Shown in pieces: positions 56,931 through 64,000 of a stretch of DNA of 64,000 nt. Position numbers and translations under genes: made by a program. Within the stretch, counting starts at the first letter, position 1. Every line of letters begins with the position of its first letter. The stretch is from the NCBI RefSeq assembly GCF_022539665.2, contig NC_081333.1, forward strand, positions 9,980,971-10,044,970, given 5' to 3'. Below the pieces are notes generated by a model. It ran no database searches and had not been told where the DNA came from. It was given only the letters and a program-made list of their open reading frames with translations. Source of the DNA: Daphnia carinata (taxonomy: Eukaryota; Arthropoda; Branchiopoda; Diplostraca; Daphniidae).

Positions 56931-59467
56931 ATGAATATCATTCAACTAAGACGCTCCAGGTTGCTGAGACTTCTAACTGTTTTGTTATTGGTAGCATGTG
57001 TGCTGTTTTTTGCTAATCGAAACCCAGTTGCAAATGCAGTGAACTCACAGAATGATCACCAGAAAGTAAGTCAGGACAGAAGTATGAACAAAATACAAAC
57101 ATTTTATTGAGTAATCCTCTCTGTGAAAAAGGCACCATCCCATCAGGCAAAGAAGCTATCTGTCTTCACAGCTGACAAATTGGGGAACTTTGAGCCACCA
57201 GTAGAAGAACCAAAATCAGGCCCTGGGGAAGGAGGAAAACCCCATGTACTGCTTCCTGATCAAAGAAATGAGGCCAGTCAATCAATTTCTGAGTTTGGCA
57301 TGAACATGGTGGTCTCAGATGAAATCAGCCTTTCTAGAACAATTAGTGATACAAGAACTCCTCAGTACATTTATTTAAAGAAATTCTCTTAACTAGTTCA
57401 AATATAAAATTTCTTCATAGATGCAAACATTGGAGTTACCCAGAAGATTTGCCCAAAGCCAGTGTTGTTATTGTTTTCCACAATGAAGGATGGTCTACCC
57501 TTCTTCGAACAGTACAATCTGTGATTGATCGTTCCCCACCTCAATTTCTTGAAGAAGTTTTGTTGGTTGATGATTACAGTGAGAAAGGTATTTCATGAGA
57601 TTAGAGTAACAAAGATTGTAGGTTTTGTTTATTACCATCTTATCTTTTAGCTCATTTAAAACGAAAACTGGAGGATTTCATAGAGAGATACAATGGAAAA
57701 GTCCGACTAATACGTAATAAGGAACGTGAAGGATTGATTCGAACACGTACACGAGGAGCTGAAGAAGCTCGAGGAGAAGTTGTTCTCTTTCTTGATGCGC
57801 ACTGTGAAGTGGGGCTTAATTGGCTTCCCCCTCTACTCTACCCTATATATTTGGACAGGTATTAGTACAAAAACATGGCCTCATAAATAATTAATATTTA
57901 TCTATATGTATAAATAATAGAACTACAATGACTGTCCCGCTAATTGACGGAATCGATCACGAGAACTTCGAATATAGACCAGTTTATCAAGGTGATACAA
58001 ATTTCCGCGGCATCTTTGAATGGGGCATGTTGTACAAGGAAAATGAAGTACCTGAAAGAGAAGCCCAGACAAGAACCTATAACAGTGAACCCTACAAGTA
58101 ATGTACAGCTTACTGAATACGTCATACAATGCCTCTTCAGTTGTCATAAACTTTAATTTAAAAAAATTCCTTTATCGAAAAGATCTCCAACTCACGCTGG
58201 AGGCCTTTTTGCTATTGACCGATCATATTTCCTTGAGATTGGAGGTTACGATCCTGGTCTCCTAGTGTGGGGAGGAGAAAATTTTGAGCTCTCCTTTAAG
58301 GTAAAAAAAATGTTTAATTGAAAAAAGAGGATAGTTGAACTTAACTTCAATGAAATTTTATTCTTATTAGATTTGGCAGTGTGGAGGTAAAATCCTCTGG
58401 GTTCCTTGTTCGCGTGTCGGACATGTTTATCGAGGTTTTATGCCTTATACTTTCGGAAAGCTAGCAGCGAACAAAAAAGGCTCCCTCATCACCATCGTAA
58501 TTCTTATGTTATATTTTAACTCTAAAATGACTCTACGGTTCATCAACGAAATGTTTTTCTCTACAGAATTACAAGCGGGTAATCGAAGTTTGGTTTGACG
58601 AAAAGTACAAAGAATTCTTCTACACTCGTGAACCAATGGCTCGCTTCCTTGACATGGGTAACATTACCCAACAGCTGGAAATGAAGAAAAGACTCAATTG
58701 CAAGAGCTTTGCATGGTTCATGGAAGAAGTGGCATACGACGTACTAGACAAATACCCTGAACTTCCTCCCAATGTGCATTGGGGTGAGGTAGGTCGAACA
58801 CGTCCTCTATTTTGTTTATTTAATCGCCAGATGGCGTTTACTCCAGTAATTTAGGAAAAAACGAATTATCGATTTTGTGATAATGCATTTACAATTTTAA
58901 GGCTACCCACCCACACATTCAATGCGTTAATACGTATAAAGAGCCATTTTTTGTCATTTAGCTTCGTAATACAGCTGCTCGTCAATGTTTGGATACTATG
59001 GGCCACCAGCCGCCTAGTCTGATGGGCATATCTCATTGTCATGGCTTTGGCAACAATCAGGTAATCGATAGAAGATTAGAAATGGAAAGGCCGGTATGTT
59101 CTAATCATGTTCATTATGACGGTAGCTATTCCGCCTGAACAAAGCAGGGCAATTGGGTGTAGGTGAGCGCTGTGTCAATGCCGACAGCCAGGGTGTAAAA
59201 CTAGTTGTTTGTCGGCTTGGAAGTGTTGATGGGCCCTGGGAATATGACGAAGTAAGCATTCCGATCGATTTGTCGAATTCGTTAGAAGAGAGGCAGGATT
59301 CTTTTATTTTAATGGAATGTCATTTTTAGGCGTCGAAAACGTTGTTGCACAAGGTGCTAAAACGATGTTTGGCCGTCCATCCCCAGAACAACCACCTAAC
59401 GCTACTTCCGTGTGACGCTGCCAACAATTACCATCGATGGGAATTTCGGGAGATTCAACCAAAGTAG
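56931..59467 (+). CDS. GALNT7: Polypeptide N-acetylgalactosaminyltransferase 7
   Basis: A Golgi type II membrane enzyme of mucin-type O-glycosylation. GALNT7-class members prefer peptides that already carry GalNAc. Exons: 56931-57065, 57132-57364, 57421-57587, 57651-57858, 57921-58097, 58183-58300, 58371-58496, 58567-58788, 58962-59060, 59126-59251 and 59330-59467, closing to 582 residues. Parts: a short cytosolic start, a membrane anchor at about 11-28 ([17 protein letters not shown]), a stem, then the GT-A domain with [18 protein letters not shown]. The metal-binding DAH is at 227-229, followed by the Gal/GalNAc-T motif around [20 protein letters not shown] and [10 protein letters not shown] ricin-type lectin domain (about 450-582) closes with WEY and [22 protein letters not shown] and NNQLFRLN favour GALNT7 over the GALNT10 or GALNT11 classes. 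The third intron junction (CCTCA|GTACAT) is non-ideal but is the only one in frame. Confidence 0.93.
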
Positions 59468-59822
59468 TTGCGCTACTAAACGTCTGGTTCTTGTAACAAA
59501 TTTTGCTGCCTTTGCCATCCTTCTTCATGTATGGCGTGTTGAAAATGCAATATTTCTGTATCACACAATTTAATTTTTGTCTCACTCACTTTAAAGCGTG
59601 CTGGTTTTTCTTTCACACCAAAGTTGTTGCTACCTACTTGTACCGTGATGCGCATCTGACGACTGACCATATTATTTCCCTCCATTCCAGTTGCAATCTA
59701 AACAGCAAGCGTTCCATTATTTTTCCATCTATCGTTTGTGAACTCTTAGCCTTGTTAATGGAGTTGTTCTTCCTTTTTTGTTTGTCATTCCTGGTTGTGG
59801 GATGTATTTTGGGTGTCCCGGA

Positions 59823-59947
59823 TTTGAATACAAATTCATGAGTTTGACTTTAGAAAGTTTTACCGCACGCCTTAATTTTGCTCCAGATGGTAGTAAATCG
59901 GTTTACACAACTATTTATTTCTAGTAGTCCTAAACTCAATGATTTTT
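59823..59947 (+). repeat. 125-bp direct repeat, left copy
   Basis: From TTTGAATACAAATTCAT through the stretch containing TAGTAGTCCTAAACTCAATG, this matches 62649-62773 with few substitutions. The two copies bracket the tandem array, about 2.8 kb apart. It sits in or just past the GALNT7 3' UTR. Confidence 0.85.
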
Positions 59948-59956
59948 AAATAATAA

Positions 59957-60110
59957 ATTTCACTTTATAATCAAAATTTAACGCTGATTCAAGAAAAGTA
60001 AGTAGTTTTCTCGGGGAAGCCGCTGTTTTTTTTTATATTTAAAATATTGGGCTGAAGCAAGATTGCGCTACAATATACTAGTGCGCCAGCATTTGCTACC
60101 GTTTTTTCGA
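59957..60110 (+). repeat. Left copy of the array's distal block
   Basis: TTTCACTTTATAATCAAAATT and the following ~150 bases, ending near GTGCGCCAGCATTTGCTACC, match 62317-62470. The block therefore occurs on both sides of the array, next to the 125-bp direct repeats. It may mark the end of an earlier repeat unit. Confidence 0.75.
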
Positions 60111-60117
60111 TTGTTTT

Positions 60118-62310
60118 CCTATAAAATGAATACAATTAAATCTAGACAACTATGTATGAATAAGATTCAAAATTTGTCAAGGAACACAAATATGAACTTT
60201 TTTTTTACGTAGAGGTTATGGTTTGGTAAAGAACTTTGATATGCGCTAGCGCTGTAGCGTACTGGCGCGCTATAAGTCTTCGATTCAGTGTATTGCAACA
60301 TGCCAAAACAATACATTTTTTTAGTTTATTTTGAAAACGGCTGGTTTAGGAGAAAAACGATTACATAATTGAACTCAGCGTTCAATTTTGGCTATCCCAT
60401 GTGATTTTTATCGAATTCCAAGAGATGTCGTTTTTTGCCGATTTTGACAAAAATGAGAAGGCTATAGCCTTCTCACTTTTTCATTTTTGGCCAAATTTCA
60501 AATTTCGCTTTTAATATACGATTTCGATGTCAAATTGAATGCTAATCATGAAAGTGAAGGTAATTTTTCAATTGGCTTTATAATTTTTGAATTAAACTTA
60601 AAAAACAAAAAAGTCGGGCTTATTTTTCTCGGGCTGTCGGGCTTAAAAATTCTTTCCTATAAAAAATAATAGCATTATATCTTAATAACTATACGTAACT
60701 AAAATTCAAAATTTAACAGGGAACACTAAAATGAGCTTTGTTTTTACATAGAGATTATGGTTTGGTAAAGAACTTTGATATACGCTAGCGCTGTAGCGTA
60801 TTGGCGCGCTATAAGTCTTCGATTCAGCGTATTGCAACATGCCAAAACAGTACATTTTTTTAGTATATTTTTTAAACGGCTGGTTTAAGGAGAAAAACGC
60901 TTACATAATTGAACTCAGCGTTCAATTTTGGCTATCCCATGTGATTTTTATCGAATTCCAAGAGATGTCGTTTTTTGCCGATTTTGACAAAAATGAGAAG
61001 GCTGTAGCCTTCTCACTTTTTCATTTTTGGCCAAATTTCAAATTTCGCTTTTAATATACGATTTCGATGTCAAATTGAATGCTAATCATGAAAATGAAGG
61101 TAATTTTTCAATTGGCTTTATAATTTTTGAATTAAACTTAAAAAACAAAAAAGTCGGCCTTATTTTCTCGGGATGTCGGCCTTAAAAATTCTTTCCTATA
61201 AAAAATAATAGCATTATATCTTAATAACTATACATGACACAAAATTCAAAATTTAACAAGGAACACTAAAATGAGCTTTGTTTTTACGTAGAGATTGGGG
61301 TTTTGTTTGGTAAAGAACTTTGATATACGCTAGCGCTGTAGCGTACTGGCGCGCTATAAGTCTTCGATTCAGTGTATTGCAACATGCCAAAACAGTACAT
61401 TTTTTTAGTTTATTTTGAAAACGGCTGGTTTAAGGAGAAAAACGCTTACATAATTGAACTCAGTGTTCAATTTTGGCTATCCCATGTGATTTTTATCGAA
61501 TTCCAAGAGATGTCGTTTTTTGCCGATTTTGACAAAAATGAGAAGGGTATAGCCTTCTCACTTTTTCATTTTTGGCCAAATTTCAAATTTCGCTTTTAAT
61601 ATACGATTTCGATGTAAAATTGAATGCTAATTATGAAAATGAAGTTTATTTTTCAATTGGCTTTATAGTTTTTGAATTAAACTTTAAAAACAAAAAATTT
61701 GGCTTATTTTTCTCGGGCTGTCGGGCTTAAAAATTCTTTACTATACAAAATAATATCATTATATCTTAATAACTATACGTAACTAAAATTCAAAATTTAA
61801 CAGGGAACTCTAAAATGAGCTTTGTTTTTACGTAGAGATTATGGTTTGGTAAAGAACTTTGATATACGCTAGCGCTGTAGCGTACTGGCGCGCTATAAGT
61901 CTTCGATTCAGCGTATTGCAACATGCCAAAACAGTACATTTTTTTAGTATATTTTTTAAACGGCTGGTTTAAGGAGAAAAACGCTTACATAATTGAACTC
62001 AGCGTTCAATTTTGGCTATCCCATGTGATTTTTATCGAATTCCAAGAGATGTCGTTTTTTGCCGATTTTGACAAAAATGAGAAGGCTATAGCCTTCTCAC
62101 TTTTTCATTTTTGGCCAAATTTCAAATTTGGCATAAAATAAATGGTTTCGATTGAAAATTGAATGTTGGTCACGGAAATCAAGTTTATTTTTCAATTGGC
62201 CGTATAGTTTTTGAATTAAACCTAAAAAACAAAAAAAGTCGGGCTGATTTTTTCGGGCTTATTTTCAAGACCAACCATTTGGTAAAAAAATATACCCCTT
62301 GGAATTCCAC
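60118..62310 (+). repeat. Tandem array of a ~540-bp repeat, about four copies
   Basis: The motif GCTAGCGCTGTAGCGTA starts at 60245, 60784, 61329 and 61868, so the period is 539, 545 and 539 bp. Each unit contains TGTAGCGTACTGGCGCGCTA (or a close variant), GCAACATGCCAAAACA, a 22-bp palindrome around GAGAAGGCTATAGCCTTCTC, and a block with GTCGGGCTTATTTTTCTCGGG. Three units and the dispersed copy at 56 kb keep a ~70-codon open frame starting MPKQYIF. The first unit has lost one A near 60348 and is shifted. The last unit diverges after about 62130 and resembles the 56-kb copy there. Identity between units is very high by eye, so amplification is recent. Confidence 0.95.
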
Positions 62311-62458
62311 CAAAAATTTCACTTTATACTCAAAATTTAACGCTGATTTCAAAAAATGACTAGTTTTCCCGTGAATGCCGTTGTTTTCTTAAATATGTAG
62401 AAGATGAGGCTGTAGAATCAATGCGCTGTATCGTTCTAGCGCGCCAGCATTTGCTACA
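61876..62458 (+). mobile_element. Candidate TIR-bearing non-autonomous element (MITE-like)
   Basis: The left end reads TGTAGCGTACTGGCGCGCTA (61876-61895). The right end, on the opposite strand, reads TGTAGC...CTGGCGCGCTA (62458-62437). Together they form ~20-bp imperfect terminal inverted repeats about 580 bp apart. There is no transposase frame. No clear target-site duplication is visible, perhaps because the unit lies in a tandem array. A satellite with a fortuitous inverted repeat remains possible. Confidence 0.45.
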
Positions 62459-62648
62459 GTTTATTGCAGAAATTTATAATCTCATGTAGAATACAAGTCT
62501 ATTTTCACGATTTTCATGTATTTTCAATCTAAAGAACATCTGTTCATTACGATATTGAAGATTTTGTAAAAATAAAAATTTTTGGAAAAGTCGGGCTTAT
62601 TATTTTGTCTGGCTTATTTTCAAAATCAACCATTTGAAGTGACAACTT

Positions 62649-62773
62649 TTTGAATACAAATTCATAAGTTTGACTTCAGAAATCTTTACCGTACGCCTTA
62701 ATTTTGTACCAGTCGGTAGTAAATCGGTTTACACAACAATTTCTGTCTAGTAGTCCTAAACTCAATGATTTTT
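62649..62773 (+). repeat. 125-bp direct repeat, right copy
   Basis: Right-hand partner of 59823-59947, in the same orientation. The array and its distal blocks lie between the two. Confidence 0.85.
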
Positions 62774-64000
62774 CGACTTTTAGTTTCACTGGAACATTCG
62801 TTTAAGAACCACTAAACTAACAAGCAAGGTTTTGCAGCAACCATAGTTGGAAGCCTCTGCACTAGCTGTCTCGTTCGATGTTATTCGCTCGTTCTATAGC
62901 AGCAATTAGCTGCGTTGGCGTCTTCTACTCGACCGGTCACTGGAGTTGCTTGCGAGTCAACATCATCAAGTCTCACTCATTCTCTCTCACTATGCTTGTT
63001 TCCCGTCAGTAGAAGGCCAAGAGTTCAAATGCCAGCTTGCTAATTAAAACCAGCCCTGCGATCTTCTTAACCTCTCATTCGGGGTGCTACTGGTTTCTTT
63101 ACTGGACACAGCGCCTAGAAGAAAGATGGGTTCTTGGACACCCAGTCGCACACTAGCCTTCCTCGTATGAGATTCACTGATTTGAAAACAGTAGCCTAAT
63201 ACTAGGCTGTACGAGTAAGAGTGAATATGTTCGTGGCACGGTAGTTCTCCTACAACGAAGTTCTTACATTGCGATTGATTCTTTCGGATGCAGAAGAAAA
63301 AAGGATTCCGCCGGTTGAACTGTTGGTGCAAAAAATGGGCACTATGGAATTTTTGGGTGAGTTGTCAGGTTTTCGAGTGCAATCTCTGATCAGAGAATGA
63401 ATGCGATATCGATGAAAAGTATTGACATTCTTCAAAAATACTGATTTGGTAATCTTGAGGAAATGTGAAAAAAGAAAAAAGAATTCGACGTTGCTGTTAC
63501 ACGAAAACTTGCGTGCATCGTCGCTAGAGCCAAAAAACACGAATTATACATGGTGGGTAAAAGAGCAGAGAGAAAGAGACAGCGCGGAAGCAAAGGAGCG
63601 CGATTGGCGGCGCCGCCGGAATCTAGCTCCTCCCCTCCAACTGAGCGAGTAACCAATGGTTGCGTTTTGGAGGGGGGATCGAGCCCGGTTGCGCGTGAAT
63701 TGGTTGGACGTGGAGAGGGTCCAATGGAGTGGCTGTTGAAGTATACGCCCTTGGTCGTCGCCGGGGTCTTGGGCTTGGTATAGGGTGAAGTGCCATGCTT
63801 CAAAGATTTGCCGAGGAGCTCTTGGAGAGGCATTTGAGGAAGTGGCTGCTGCTGGGTGAGTGCGACACAAGTGATTGAACTGACCTGTGATCCCATCATC
63901 CTCTTCAGGCTTGTTGATCAACATTAAGCAAGCAAGACTCTCTCTCTCTCTTTCATCGTTCTCCAGACTCTCACGCGCTCTCATCTCGCTCTCTCGTCGT
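62774..64000. other. Right-end interval, possible 5' end of a gene leaving the window
   Basis: Unlike the AT-rich repeat zone, 63550-64000 is GC-balanced with overlapping open frames on both strands. Plus-strand candidates include ATG 63724 (18 codons with a hydrophobic core, YTPLVVAGVLGLV) and ATG 63795 (20 codons plus one base before CTGG|GTGAGT at 63855). Minus frames of 146-155 codons (63432-63984) are Ser-, Pro- and Arg-rich and have no recognisable domain. This may be the promoter and first exon of a gene lying beyond 64000. I cannot assign strand or product. Confidence 0.3.

Overview
This window is nuclear DNA from an animal and most likely a branchiopod crustacean such as Daphnia. The arthropod-type alpha-actinin and Pointed-like ETS proteins, very short introns (about 55-80 bp) in most genes, GT-AG splicing and dense simple repeats all fit. 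The species assignment is inference. I found no bacterial, phage or CRISPR content. I rebuilt eight protein-coding genes exon by exon, with splice phases that close at every junction: CENPL (+), ACTN (+), REC114 (-), a Pointed/ETS1-class transcription factor (+), NPC2 (+), ZNF622/Rei1 (-), a GILT-like gene (+) and GALNT7/Pgant7 (+).

Layout. 0.7-1.9 kb: the inner-kinetochore gene CENPL. 2-5 kb: no recognisable gene, with one tRNA-like (SINE-type) fragment. 5.0-14.2 kb: alpha-actinin in 17 coding exons, including a pair of mutually exclusive 86-nt exons and a candidate 18-nt micro-exon. 16.0-17.2 kb, minus strand: REC114, needed for meiotic double-strand breaks. 18-49 kb: one very large ETS gene with SAM/Pointed and ETS domains, several candidate 5' exons or promoters, introns full of homopolymer and dinucleotide runs, and coding homopolymer tracts. 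51.8-59.5 kb: a compact cluster of NPC2, ZNF622, GILT and GALNT7. 59.8-62.8 kb: about four tandem copies of a ~540-bp repeat, each carrying a 22-bp palindrome, with terminal-inverted-repeat-like ends and 125-bp direct repeats on both sides. A partial copy of the same repeat lies at 55.9-56.3 kb.

How the genes relate. There is no operon logic. CENPL (kinetochore) and REC114 (meiotic recombination) both serve chromosome transmission and lie either side of the cytoskeletal crosslinker ACTN. NPC2 and GILT are both lysosomal luminal proteins and flank the 60S-maturation factor ZNF622. NPC2 and ZNF622 converge with 114 bp between their stop codons, and ZNF622 and GILT diverge from a shared ~516-bp interval.

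The most interesting items are the retained CENPL and REC114, the same-length, same-phase alternative exons of ACTN, the multi-promoter design inferred for the ETS gene, a CxxS (not CxxC) active site in GILT, and the palindrome-bearing repeat array near the right end. Exon models rest on reading frame, splice sites and remembered family conservation. No alignment or transcript evidence was available.
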